From positions 295,886 to 359,885 of the forward strand of contig JXTC01000028.1 of NCBI GenBank assembly GCA_002914845.1: a stretch of 64,000 bases of DNA, written 5' to 3'. The notes under the pieces were generated by a model. The model had not been told where the DNA came from, ran no database searches, and was given only the letters and a program-made list of their open reading frames with translations. The DNA comes from Trema orientale. Taxonomy: Eukaryota; Streptophyta; Magnoliopsida; Rosales; Cannabaceae. The position numbers were made by a program, and so were the translations under genes. This document shows, in pieces, positions 35,500 to 46,420 of this stretch. Numbering within the stretch: position 1 is the stretch's first letter; each line of letters begins with the position of its first letter.

Positions 35500-36480
35500 C
35501 GAGTTGCCTCCCATCAAGCGTTTGGTTTCACGTCTTCAGCTTGACATAGATCCACTTCAAATAGCGACTGCCTCCCATAATATGTGTCAAATAACATAAT
35601 ATATGGGGTTTTTTTTGTCAATGCTCTCAAGCTTGGTAAGATGTAGAACTTTAAGACTCTTTGCTCCAACTAGACTCTCTTTGGCATAGTATGATTAGTA
35701 AGAGAACTCCGCTTTAGGCTCAAACTCAAAGATGGCGACATATGGCGACGACAGTGTGGATTGGAAATATGGATCCATTGGCAGTCTATATGATTGTACC
35801 CCATTGATGTGTTCAAATCAATGGTGATATCGGAATATTCATCCTCCAATAGCCCATGTGCTTCCTCGTCATTATTATTGTTCCACCATTGGCCTCCTTA
35901 ATTAACTCTGACGAGTCAAAGGTAGGGCAGGAAATTTGTAATTTTTCCATATGTTGAGCTAGTTCCTTTCTACCTCTTGCAAGATCATGGTATATAATCA
36001 TCGTACTTTGATCAAGTACGGGTTTAAGATCCTCCACGACATCCGTTTACTCTACATCATCAAGATACTCCATTGAAATTATCATTGGTTGTTCTTCTAA
36101 TTGTTTTATTTTAGCAGAAAGTTGGCTAACTTGAGTCTCCATTCTCTTGACAGATGACATTACTTGTTGTTGGAACTCAAGAGTGTTGATAGCCAAGGTA
36201 TTAACTATGTCCTCCAATGATGTGCTTAAACCTTGAGGAGTAAGTTATTGAGGAGATGATTGAGACTGAGTAGGTGAATGAGTATAGGCAGTAGTAGGTG
36301 TAGCATTGTACATATTGAAGGAAGGACAACACTGTGATTGGTATGCTTTTTGCCCTTGGAATCCTCCCAAAACATATATATATTGAGAATAGCTTTATCT
36401 AATCGTTGGACACAATCTGGTTGGATGGCCAATCATATCATAAAAGCCACATGTGTTTAATGGTTGAATTTTTATGGTGG
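35500..36480 (-). pseudogene. Gutted Athila-like element: gag C-terminus next to pol C-terminal tail
   Basis: On the minus strand 36461-36420 encodes a CCHC-like knuckle (CGFYDMIGHPTRLC, second Cys lost to Tyr). Next, at about 36410-36060, is a gag C-terminal segment with GGFQGQKAYQSQ, a Pro/Ser/Gln-rich stretch and a helical MSSVKRMETQVSQLSAKIKQ. At 35555-35505 the translation contains NQTLDGRQLDR, the short tail that ends Athila-type polyproteins (TLN-x-x-L-x-GRQ). Protease, RT, RNase H and integrase, which should lie between, are missing. Stops are present throughout. Confidence 0.6.
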
Positions 36481-36813
36481 CTATTTACTGAACTACTGAT
36501 GTGAGGTTGGCTATTAGCTGCTCAATGTCAGATAATCTTTTCACCTCATTCACTCGTTCATATGTGCTCATTTGTTGATAATTCTCATATCTTCACTAAT
36601 CAACATATAAGCGCTTCGAGTCTCGTTAGGTAGAACTATAAGCTACCTGTTGATTAAACATTATAAGATACATTGAAAAAGAAAATAAATGAAAATAAAA
36701 ACAAAAAAAATTAAAAACGAAGAAAAAGAAATAGAACTAATAACAAAGTAACTAGGAAACAATTCTTTATTTGCTTGATATTTGGCAATTTTATAATAAT
36801 AAATTCACACTTA

Positions 36814-36957
36814 TTTTGGAGTGTCAAATTTTTCATTTGTCTAATATAATATTGACACGTTATATTTTCTTAATTGATCTCATGTTGCATAATTATCATA
36901 TCATTACGTGATTTAACATTTTAGTTAGTGACTGATTATAAAAATTTTGTCAAACCC
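36814..36957 (-). mobile_element. MITE-like element, family shared with 20131-20280
   Basis: Inverted relative to the copy at 20131. It carries TTTTGGAGTGTCAAATTTTT at one end and AAAATTTTGTCAAACCC at the other, with the same order of internal motifs in reverse complement. No coding capacity. Confidence 0.5.
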
Positions 36958-37469
36958 TTTTTCTTTTTAGTTTTCTTTTTGCCTAAATCTGTTACATGTT
37001 ATTAAGGTTTGTATTTACTAAAGTAAGTACTATTAGTCTTCTTTCTAATTAAACTACTAATTAAACTAACTTAACTATGAGTTTTATTTCTTATTTATAT
37101 TCTGTTTATAAACACTAATATACATGTATGAAGACCCTTTTATTAGCATATATTTTTACTCTACTAAAAATAATCTCCTCTCTATTTGTATGACTTTCAG
37201 ATAGAATTTAAGAAGCAAAAGGAAGGTTTCTATATTTATCTTTGCAGACTCCAAACTGGGTATCATAGCTAGTAAATTGCATAAATATGTACGTATATGT
37301 GAAAAACAAGCCTTAGAGAGCCATATTCTTCTTCCACGAAAACGAGTTAAGAAAACGGACAAAAGCTAAGATATAAAGGAACCATTTTTGACACTCTCCA
37401 TTTTCAAAGGACAAAAGCTACTGGCCTGCCATGACCTTAATAGGCCGCTCAGAAGTATATTATTACAAC

Positions 37470-37474
37470 ATCTA
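37470..37474. repeat. Target-site duplication ATCTA (left)
   Basis: ATCTA directly before the LTR start TG at 37475. The same five bases follow the other LTR at 48596-48600. Confidence 0.9.
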
Positions 37475-38427
37475 TGTTCTGGGGTTCGGGCGGAACATAA
37501 TAGTACACGTATTAGTCAGCGCATTGACTACCAACTAACAACAAGTCTAATGAACACGTGGACAATTATGAAACAACGTATCAAATAATTTTATCGTCGT
37601 TGTATGATTTTTTTTCCTTATAGAAAAGGTTTTGGTGGTATTCTTGTGCTATTAACATATGTATTTACTTGATCGAGATCAAATCGTCGAGTACATAAAA
37701 TTTTATACATACATACACAAAACATAAAACAAAATCCAACGTTAAGGTGTATATGTATATATATAGTGATATATATGCATTTGTATGGCATAGAACAAGA
37801 TCTAGTGCTCAGATATACAAATACATAATGTTTATGGCATAGAACAAAATCCAGTGCTCATAAAGCTATGTTGATAGTGAAGGATACCGTCACAAAAATT
37901 ATAAACATGAAGTAGAGATATAATACGAAAGAGAAATAATATAACTAGGGTAGAGTATAGGAAAGCTCTAAGTTCCCAATGAAGTTTTTATGGACAGAAT
38001 TATGAGAGGTGATAATGGCTTTTTTCTAAGACTTCCAAATGCGTACACTAAGACTTCTCAAATTGTTCTCACTATTTTCCTCAAGTCTTTCTCTCCTTTT
38101 CGTTGTCTTCATGGCCAAGTGATAAGACCTTTATATAGGTAAATTTTCCTTGAACTAAAATAACGAAAGGAATTGGATTTCATGACTTTAGTAAAGGTTT
38201 CTTAACTTCGTATTTCGTTACTTAAGTATTTCGCAACTTAAAAATTTGTTAATTATATTTCGTTACCTAACAGTAGCCATTTCATAATTCTTGTCCATGT
38301 TACTCTATTGAGAGCGAGTCGTGTGATCTGGCAAGACTTAGATGAAACACTGCCACTCCACACCTACTTGTATACTTCCCATGTGAATATGTTACCCCTG
38401 AGTACATGTGTCAAACCTGCATCAACA
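37475..38427 (-). repeat. 3' LTR of the Tat/Ogre element
   Basis: Pairs with 47646-48595. On the minus strand it starts TGTTGATGCAGGTTTGACAC, the characteristic start of many Tat/Ogre LTRs, and ends in CA. A TATA box CCTATATAAAGG lies on the minus strand at about 38129-38140. Confidence 0.93.
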
Positions 38428-38440
38428 TTTAGCCCCCTGT
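38428..38440 (-). other. Polypurine tract of the Tat/Ogre element
   Basis: On the minus strand ACAGGGGGCTAAA lies directly before the LTR start TGTTGATG. Confidence 0.75.
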
Positions 38441-38530
38441 AGAGTCTAAAAAGTGATCTTTTATAGACTCTACATAATCTCTCCTTTTCTTTCAAGTTTC
38501 CTTTTTTTATTATTAGTCATGCATATTTCC

Positions 38531-38539
38531 CTATAAATA
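38531..38539 (+). promoter_or_regulatory. TATA box of the antisense gene
   Basis: CTATAAATA on the plus strand, 55 bp before the first ATG of the antisense coiled-coil reading frame and about 100 bp inside the element from the 3' LTR. Position and sequence fit a plant core promoter directed against the retrotransposon's own transcript. Confidence 0.6.
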
Positions 38540-38593
38540 CTTTAAGCGAGCCTTTCATGAACTCTATTGGGATTATTGGGTATATCAGATTAG

Positions 38594-39193
38594 ATGATTA
38601 TGGTAGATTCTCCTTGGAGTGAGGTTCTCTCACCTATGTCTCCATTTTCTAGTTGGACTAATTACGATTATCCTAGATGCCCTTTAAGTGTTCTTCCTCT
38701 AGATCCTTTAAAATATATTAATAACCTTATTTCTGAGTTGAATGCTTTAGAATCCCAAATTACTTGAGATAACACCTCTAAGTATATCCAACGTGAGGGG
38801 TATGATAGGCTCCACTAATACGCTGAATGTCTAACTACAAAAGTGGTTGCTCTAAAAACTGAATTATCAAGGGTTATGACTTCTTTAACAAAGAAAGATA
38901 CTGACTTAAAAATTTTGGAGGACAAATTTGCATTTTTAATGCAAGAACTCGAATGAGAAGCACATAAGCAGTTCGAGGAATATTTAGATTTGAAATTATC
39001 TTCATATTCTCCGTCCTCATCTCGGCCTACTTTGCCAATTACTACTACTAAAATGATGGTTATGCATGAAAGTACTAGATTATCCCCAAGCACTCGCATG
39101 AGTCTCGCACCGAGAACATATGTGATTCCCTCCGTTAAAATTCGTCTCAACCCTTCTTCACATGGTTATCCCAGTCTTTCTACCGTCCATTAG
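38594..39193 (+). pseudogene. Antisense gene, block 1 (coiled-coil reading frame)
   Basis: The frame starts MIMVDSPWSEVLSPMSPFSS and continues through helical, charged sequence (LKYINNLISELNALESQ; KVVALKTELSRVMTSLTKK) to a Ser/Thr/Pro-rich end at 39193. In-frame stops occur at 38765 (TGA), 38817 (TAA) and 38954 (TGA). There is no frameshift. No known domain was recognised; the helical parts suggest a coiled coil. It is antisense to pol of the host element. Confidence 0.5.
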
Positions 39194-39474
39194 ATGTTAT
39201 GGGTCTAACATGAGGCAACCTGAAATATTATTAAGTCTTGTAAAATTGACAACATAATAGTACTTACTATGTAGTCCACCTTATTATCAATAAAAGGCCT
39301 CTCTAATTTTATGTTTTCGTAGTATATTAATTTGCACACCCTATTTCGTTGCTTCTTAATTTAGTCATTCTCTAGTTTTGTTGTTTAACCATATTTCGCT
39401 ACTTTAAAGCCTCTTTTTTTTTTTTTTTTGGCTACCTTGCTCTAGATTTAGTCTTTTATTACCTCTTTATAAAT

Positions 39475-39984
39475 ATGCTATTATACTTGGTCACTACTCA
39501 CAATCTCTTACCCATAATATCTACTCCTGTTGAAGTTGAGGGAGAACCAACTCATAATTCTAATATTGTTGCGACTGTTGATCGAGACGAGCCCCCAGAT
39601 GAGACCCTACCTTCCAAGCGCCATTGTTCACGCAATCCACCTCGGGATGTCCTCAATGTAGCAAGTTCATCTATTCCAAATTCCTCTACGGAAGTTGGCA
39701 TCAATAACACAAACGAAACTACAAAGAATGAGCTCAATGCTTCTGGACTTTTGTTAATCCAAAAAGACCAACTTCTCACTGCTAAGGATCAAAGTATTGC
39801 CACAAAAGATCAAAGTATTCGCAATTTGAATAGAGAGATAAAAAAGTTGATGGTTTCAATTAATTCGCTAAAAAGAGATATCGTCCATTGGAAAGCCTTG
39901 TGCTTAAATGCCGAAGAGTGGCTTGAGAAATATCTCACTTTAGAGGCCGATATTTGTAGTCATCCTAGAACTCATATCAACTAA
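39475..39984 (+). pseudogene. Antisense gene, block 2 (coiled-coil reading frame)
   Basis: An open frame of about 170 codons. The first half is polar (VEVEGEPTHNSN, DEPPDETLPSKRHCSRNPP). The second half is a clear coiled coil with two short repeats (TAKDQSIATKDQSIRNLNRE) followed by KLMVSINSLKRDIVHWKAL. It is preceded by a T-tract ending in TAG (about 39420-39446) that could be a 3' splice site, and by a second TATA-like TTATAAATATG at 39466. Whether it joins block 1 or is a separate gene is open. Confidence 0.45.
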
Positions 39985-40800
39985 TATTACTAGAAAGTGG
40001 GGTTTTATTTAAATAATTATGCTACAACATGAATTATGTACCCTTCTTTTCATTCTAGTTTCATATTGTTGGCTATTTTTCCTATATGTAATGTTGGTAA
40101 TGGTCTTATTATTTCTATATGGAAAAATTTGGTCACTATTGTTTCTTACGAATTATGAATGTTGGATTAAAGTGATTATCCTCTTGTAAATAAATAAATA
40201 TATATATAATGCATGATACATATAATAATACTTTTACTACTTTGTCACTAATTGTTTTTTGTTTTTTTTTTAGCGGAAAATATATTGTTTTTTTTTCTTT
40301 GGATCAACTGAAAATATAATACTGAAAATAGAAATACAGTTACTATTAGTCTATCTCTAGCTACTAATTGGGATTTCCTAGAGCCTAAAATTAAGTGAAA
40401 TAGCCTTTTTATTTGGGTATGCTGCCTACCTCAATGTACTAAAATAAGCTGGAATATAGTACAAAGATAAGTTGGGTTACTTTTAGATTTATAATGTAAT
40501 ATAGTTATAGTTATTCTTTATATATATATATATATTTTTACATAGCTGATTATGAATATTAAGTACCGAAATCTCCTTGTACGATCGCCAAAAGAAAGAA
40601 AGAAATTCTAACGCATATTTGTCATTAATTAGTTATAGTAGTGCACATTTTTAATATTTCAAGGCATTCTTTCTAGACACCACCGCATTGGTATTGGGTT
40701 ATATAGTTTGTTTATCTTGTTTGCTTGTTCAAGTTGATTAGCATCTCATTATAAGGATAATACTATATAGAGTCCTAATTTTTTTTTTTTAATATTTCAG

Positions 40801-41356
40801 TAGGAACTCAAGGGAATATTCAAGATTCTAATTCGTCAACTAGAAATATTAATGAAAATATACCGCCAAGTGATGTTTCTGGGCCATTTCCATGTAATTT
40901 ATCTATCGCTGCAGCTAGCTTGACCAGTTGTTCACCAATCATGGCTCAAGAGAACATAAGCTTGAGTTATTTCATCAATCAACCAAGGAAAATTTGTCCC
41001 GAAGGAATGGTGTAGCACTTGTCGTTGGGCCAACCATGGTTAGGGAAACAGAAGACCCTGTTGCAATTTTGTCATCAGCACCGGGACTGATTGTTCATAT
41101 TTTGAACACTCCAATGGCTGCTCTAGATAATCAGCTTTCTCAGGATTGATTGAGTACTCCTACTCCAAGGTTTGATACCAATAACACAGGTCCCCAAATG
41201 TTTCAGCAGATATGTGTGCAATCGCAAACAGAAGATCAACTTTTTCATGAGTTTTCTAATTTACCAGAACTTGGTTCTCTTCCTTTGCCAATTAGCGAAG
41301 TTCCTAACCTGTTAATTACGCACAATTTTGGATCTAACACATTGGACTCGGTTGAG
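40801..41356 (+). pseudogene. Antisense gene, exon of block 3
   Basis: The exon begins after a T-rich tract ending TATTTCAG (40800) and ends GAG before the donor GTATAT (41357). The first 200 bp are open in one frame (NIPPSDVSGPFP...ISLSYFINQP). After a frameshift near 41005 the downstream frame is open to the exon end, with one TGA at 41147 (VALVVGPTMVRE, FDTNNTGPQMFQQI, LGSLPLPISEVPNLLI). The end is in phase 0 with the next exon. Function unknown. Confidence 0.5.
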
Positions 41357-41439
41357 GTATATAAATATAGTAGCTATGAAAGGAAAGATTTGGTTTGTAT
41401 ATGTTTACCAACTTCTCTCTCTCTCTTTTTTTTTTTTAG

Positions 41440-42399
41440 GGCATAGGATAGAGCACTAGTTTTGGGGTTGCCATTAATGAAATAATTGATTTTATGACTC
41501 TTTTAGAAGGATATCATGGTAGCATCATTCAAAGTTCTTTTCTGATGACCATCCTTACAGTAGTTTCGGAGTTCGTTTTGAGAATTGTTCCTTTTATTGG
41601 AGACCCAAGTTTGTCTTCATAATTTTTTGTGCCTCCTCAGGTTTAGAACATTAGTGGAAACTTTTGTTCTATTTATTTATGTGCTTTTCATGCTTGCTCA
41701 TATGGTAATATGCATGTTTCATCTTGTAAAAATTTAGAGACATTTTCAGGACGTCCCTGTTTCTAATTTGGGTGAGCAGCAGCCTTTTGGAATGAATGTC
41801 GTCAATTATTGGCTCAAGACAGGTTGTTTTTTTTTTTGTACTTTATTTTCCTTTCATAGTTTTTTTTTTGTTATTTCCACGTCTGACCCCCTTTTTTTTG
41901 TTTTGTTTTGTTTTTTTTAGTGGGTAAAAATGGTATGTGACTGGATGATTATAAGGATTCCTTACTTGGCTTGATGTATGATCCAAAATTGGAAGGGTTT
42001 AGTGCTAATTCCTGACAAGTTGGGTTATCTATTACTCGTCAGGATACCTTATTATTTTGTCAAGTTTACCAATTATTTGATGCTGACTTCATTCCTAAAC
42101 TTGGGCTCATCGATCCTGCTCTTCGCTTATTCTTCATGGAGGGAGTGGCTAGGATGATGGGTTTACTCGTGGCTTTCCCTTATAGTTTAGTCCCATTACC
42201 TGTTTACAATCACTTGGTGGGAGTTTGGAAAGTTTTGCATGCTCTAGCAGAAAGTTGTAGGCTGCATATTCCCATTCTTGGCAATATCATAGACAATTGC
42301 CATGAGCCTATTGATCGTGCTACTATGTACAAATCTGGCCAAGGGTCTTCAACATATTGTAATATGTTTCTTCCTCAAGTTGGTCCATTAATAAATTAG
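41440..42399 (+). pseudogene. Antisense gene, last three exons
   Basis: Exons 41440-41640, 41750-41822 and 41921-42399 are separated by introns of 109 and 98 nt. A further 83-nt intron precedes the first. All have GT donors and T-rich AG acceptors. The reading phase is kept across every junction (0, 0, 1). The joined frame includes VAINEIIDFMTLLEGYHG, DVPVSNLGEQQPFGMNVVNYW, LDDYKDSLLGLMYDPKLEGF and LFFMEGVARMMGLLVAFPYS, and ends at 42399. Four stops interrupt it (41449, 41620, 41938, 42013). No domain was recognised. It lies antisense to, and downstream of, integrase. Confidence 0.6.
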
Positions 42400-43079
42400 A
42401 GGTTTCAAGTGAGTCTCAGTGGGTACCTTTTCCCTTGGCTTAACTGGACTTTTCTATTTTAAGGTCACTTTTAGAATAACAATTGTCATGACTATTTTGT
42501 TGCAACAGTATTTGCCTTGTATTCAAATCCTAGTCCCATAGCTTATCTAACTAATTTTGAGATTTTTTTTTGGCATTATTGTTGTATTGCGTAATCGAAA
42601 CTTGTTCTTTTGTGATTACGCTCTTATTAGATGCTTATATGGATATTGCACCCAAGACTTGGTCGGTTATATGATGATATTTGTTATTTCCTTCTACTTA
42701 TTCACCCTGTCCACTCTTTTTTTTTAGTAGCTTTAAAGCTTTACCCATGCTCTATTTTTTTGTTCTTTTATTTTCCAAAAAGGAAGTAAATTAATGATTT
42801 GGCAATAGATCTAACAATATTGATGCTTTTAATTGTCATAGCTACTTTATTTAATTCATAACCCACATATCACAAAAAGATCATATATCTATATGTATTA
42901 GGCATTGTGGCTTGGACAAGATACTAAATCTGGCATGATGAATATAGGGGACCATACTAGTTCAGTTATTTCTATTATAATGCTTAAATTATATTTCATG
43001 TTCTAAACCCCTTTTTTATGAATAGTATTTCCTTATGTACCTGATGTTGGTGCTTGGGGAAATTCTTCTATCTGTTGAA
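42400..43079. other. Spacer between antisense gene and integrase end
   Basis: No coding similarity on either strand. T-rich sequence past the end of the antisense frame and past the C-terminus of integrase; probably 3' untranslated sequence for both. Confidence 0.5.
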
Positions 43080-44140
43080 TCTTTTAACTTACAATATCCA
43101 CTTTCAAAAATCTCCTCAATGACGAATGGCCTTTCCTAATTTGGAGTAAATTTTGTGGCATATGTTCCTCGCATTGCATGATCCATTGCCTTTAACACCA
43201 GATCACCTTTGGTGAATGTTCGAGGTCTAACTGTTTTATTATAGGCTCTGGATATTCTTTGCTGGTTAGCTTGAATATTTTTGCAAGCTTTCTCTCTGCA
43301 TTCTTCTAGTCGTTCCAAATCGGCTATTCTTAAAAGCTCTATTTCCATTTCAGCTTTTTATGCTAATCTAGCAGATGAAATTGCAATTTCCACTGGCAGT
43401 ACAGCTTCTGATCCATAGACTAAGGAAAAAGGTGTAAACTTCGTAGAACCTCTTTTGGAAGTTCTATATGCCCAAAGAGCCAATAGAACAAATTCATGCC
43501 ATTTTTTTGGATATTCATACACAGTACAACTCAAGATCCTAAATAAAATTTTATTAAATGCTTCAATCTTCCTATTGCCTTGAGGATAGTATCGTGTTGA
43601 CTTTCCATGATGTATATGATAATCTTGCAATAATTTTTGTACAGCATGTCCCATGAATGGCATTCCATTATTAGATAGCAAACTTTTAGGTATCCCATAT
43701 CGGAAAATAATGTGCTCTAAGATGAAAAAGGCTATAGCCTCAGTTGTAGCCTTTTTTTATGGTATTGCCTCAGTCCATTTGGTGAAACATTCAGTTGCTG
43801 CCAAAATCCAAATTCTCCCATTAGATGCAGGGGAAACTGGACCAATTAAATCTATTGCCCAAGTATGAAATGGCCAGGGAGCTGTCATAGAATGCAGGGT
43901 AACAGTAGGAGCATTGATTCGATTACTAAATATTTGACAATTATGGCATCGTCTTGCATAATCAAATGCATCATTTTCCATTGTTGGCCAGTAATAGTCG
44001 ATTCTCAGAATTTCTTCAAACAATTTTCGCCCTCTTTGATGTTCCCCTACATCTCCTTTGTGTACTTCCCTCAGTATTTCTTCAATTTCATAGTCATGTA
44101 GGCATCTGAGACTATCTCCATTGAATCCTTTTCTATACAA
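43080..44140 (-). pseudogene. Integrase of the Tat/Ogre element, with second zinc-binding domain
   Basis: On the minus strand a zinc-binding H-H-C-C domain comes first (EVHKGDVGEHQRGRKL...YYWPTM...CHNCQ, about 44085-43920). The catalytic core follows (PWPFHTWAIDLIGPVSP; GIPKSLLSNNGMPF; YYPQGNRKIEAFNKIL), then a C-terminal part (NKTVRPRTFTKGDLVLKAM). The first Asp and the Glu of the D,D-35-E triad are present, but the second Asp is Asn (SNNG where SDNG is usual). Stops occur between segments near 43757, 43358 and 43136. The enzyme would integrate retrotransposon cDNA; this copy is dead. Confidence 0.88.
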
Positions 44141-44801
44141 GATTCCATCTTTCTAAAGGTATTTGTGCACATGCCTTTTTGAGCTTAACAGCTTCTCTTG
44201 TGTCTTCTGGTAATACTCCATTGGTCAGATATTCTACATATAGTTTTCTCCAATCATCCAATTCAGTTAAGAGTATTACTTCAGCATTTTCTTTCTTAAG
44301 ACAACAAATTGGACATTTTCGTTGAACTTCGGCTGCATCTTTCATCATTTCTTTCCAGTAATAGCTAGCCCTTTGTATTTTTTGTGTTAATGATGAGCCT
44401 TCAATTCCACAAGTTTGTTCATGAATTTCATGAAGTCTGATTTTCGACTCATCTTCATCTAGACATCTTGCCAAAACACTAGTAGAGGTTTTGTAATAAA
44501 GTAAGGTATCCATGATAGAGAAGTGTTGTATTTGTTTATAATCTGAGACTTCTGCCTTTTCCAATTTTTGTTTCACTTCCTCTTGCCAACTTACAACAGA
44601 TGAAATCATAGACATAGTTTCTAAACAAGGTTGTTTTTGGTTCATGATACTTAACTGGAGGGTGGCAACCTTGTTTATATCAACCTTGGAAGCCACGGTT
44701 GCCAAGGCATCGACATTTTTATTTCGTGATCTAGGAATATGTTCTAACTTGTATTTTGCAAATCTCTTTAATAGGCATTGTGCTATTGTTCTATAACGCA
44801 C
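44133..44801 (-). pseudogene. RNase H end plus first zinc-binding domain
   Basis: A 222-codon frame. It begins with the tail of the archaeal-type RNase H (HIPRSRNKNVDALATVAS). Residues ~115-165 hold an H2C2-type integrase zinc domain (LHEIHEQTCG...RASYYWKEMMKDA...CPICC). A linker (DDWRKLYVEYLTNGVLPEDTREA) then leads to the second zinc domain, in another frame, after 44140. Two H2C2 domains in a row are therefore present before the integrase core. Confidence 0.8.
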
Positions 44802-45130
44802 CAGGGAAGTTCTTTTACAGCGAAAATACCTTTCATTTGTTGGATTATTAAGTTAGAATCTCCTTTGATAATAATCTTTTCAACATCAACTTTCAAGGCC
44901 TCATTAATGCCAAAAATCAAGGCTTCATATTCGACTTCATTATTGGAGCACCGAAATATTAACTTGTATGCCTTGATTAATTCCTTTTATTCTAAGTCAG
45001 TTAATACCATTCCTATTCCACCTCCATTTGAGGTAGACGATCCATCGAAATTTAGTTCCCATTCTTTTGTTTTGCATATAGCCACTTCAGGAAAATCCCT
45101 GGGAACAATGTCTTTGAATTCTTCTGTTTG
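44780..45130 (-). pseudogene. Second (archaeal-type) RNase H domain
   Basis: The translation contains WELNFDGSSTSNGGGIGMVL, then CSNNEVEYEALIFGINEAL and IIIKGDSNLIIQQMKG. The catalytic set D (FDGSS), E (EYEAL) and D (GDSNL) is intact, although one stop (about 44990) splits the domain. Tat/Ogre elements carry this extra RNase H after their own RNase H domain, which supports the clade assignment. Confidence 0.8.
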
Positions 45131-46420
45131 TTGCGGCAGGAATTGTGCCAATAAATCTGCCAATGCTTGACTCTTTTGCGCTTTAGGAGCTACAACAGAG
45201 ATGTCAAATTCGCTAAGTATCAATAACCACCGAGTCATACTTGAGGGTATTGGTTCTTTTATCATGAATTTTATGGGATCTGCTTTTGTCACTAGCTGAA
45301 TTTTGTGAGCCAAGAAATAGTGTCGTAATCTCTGAGCGACATAAACTAGAGTTAAGCATTATTTTTTGATGGTTGAGTAATTACACTCTGCACCTCTGAT
45401 GATTCTACTGATATAATAAATTGGCATCTCCACACCTTCATTTTCTTGTGCTATAAGCACTCCAATAGATGTTTTAGTGGTGGCAACATGCAATATTAAG
45501 GATATTCCTTGGGTTGGTGCCACCATCACTTATGGTGAAGCTAAGACTTGTTTTGCCTTTTCAAACCCCTGTTGACACTGAAGATTCCATTCAAATGGTA
45601 CTACTTTTCTCAGCAATTTTTGCATGGGCTTCATTATTTCAACTAGACCTGGGATGAACCGTCTTAGATAGGATATTCTCCCAACAAAACTTTTTAATTA
45701 TCTTTGGTTTTGTGGTGGCAACATGGCCAATATGGCTGCCGATTTCTGTTCATCTATACGTATCCCTTTCTGGTGCACTATGAATCCTAAAAATTTTTCT
45801 ACATTGATGCCGAAAGTGCACTTTAAAGGATTCATTTTCAGCTTATATCTGCGACCTCTTTCAAAGACTCAAGCTAAGTCACACAAATGATTAACAGCCT
45901 TTAATGATTTGACCACAATGTCATCAATATAGTCTTCTACACAATCATGGATCATATTATGGAATATTGCAGTCATCGCTCATTGATATGTAGCTCCAGC
46001 ATTTTTTAATCCAAAAGGCATGACTGTATAGTAAAAATTCTCGAATGGTGTTCGAAATTCCATTTTCTCTGCATCTTCAAAGGTCATACGGATTTGGTTA
46101 TACCCACTAAACCTATCATAAAAGAGAACATTTCATGTCCTGCTGTGGCATCGATTAACGTGTCCAAATTAGGCAATGGAAATTCATCTTTTGGACATGC
46201 TCTGTTAAGGTCCCTATAATCAACACAACATCTTATTTGTCCGTTTTTCTTAGGCACTGGCACTATGTTGGCTAGTCATTGTGGATGAATACAAGCTCGT
46301 ATAAATCCTGCTTTTAGTAATTTTTCAATCTCAGCCTTAATCTATAATTGAACTTCTGGGCTGTAAGTTCTTGGTGGTTGTTTGACAGGCTTAACAGTAA
46401 AGTCTACTGCTAATTCGTGG
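45131..46420 (-). pseudogene. Reverse transcriptase and RNase H of the Tat/Ogre element
   Basis: On the minus strand the RT starts at PPRTYSPEVQL and proceeds through IEKLLKAGFIRA, LANIVPVPKKNGQIRCCVDY, RDLNRACPKDEFPLPNLD, VMPFGLKNAGATYQ and the active site YIDD at 45920-45931. The RNase H domain follows (GVLIAQENEGVEMPIYYISR, YVAQRLRHYFLAHKI). At least seven in-frame stops and a frameshift near 46110 are present. Several stops replace a Trp or Arg codon (TGA). The catalytic Asp pair is intact. Confidence 0.9.
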
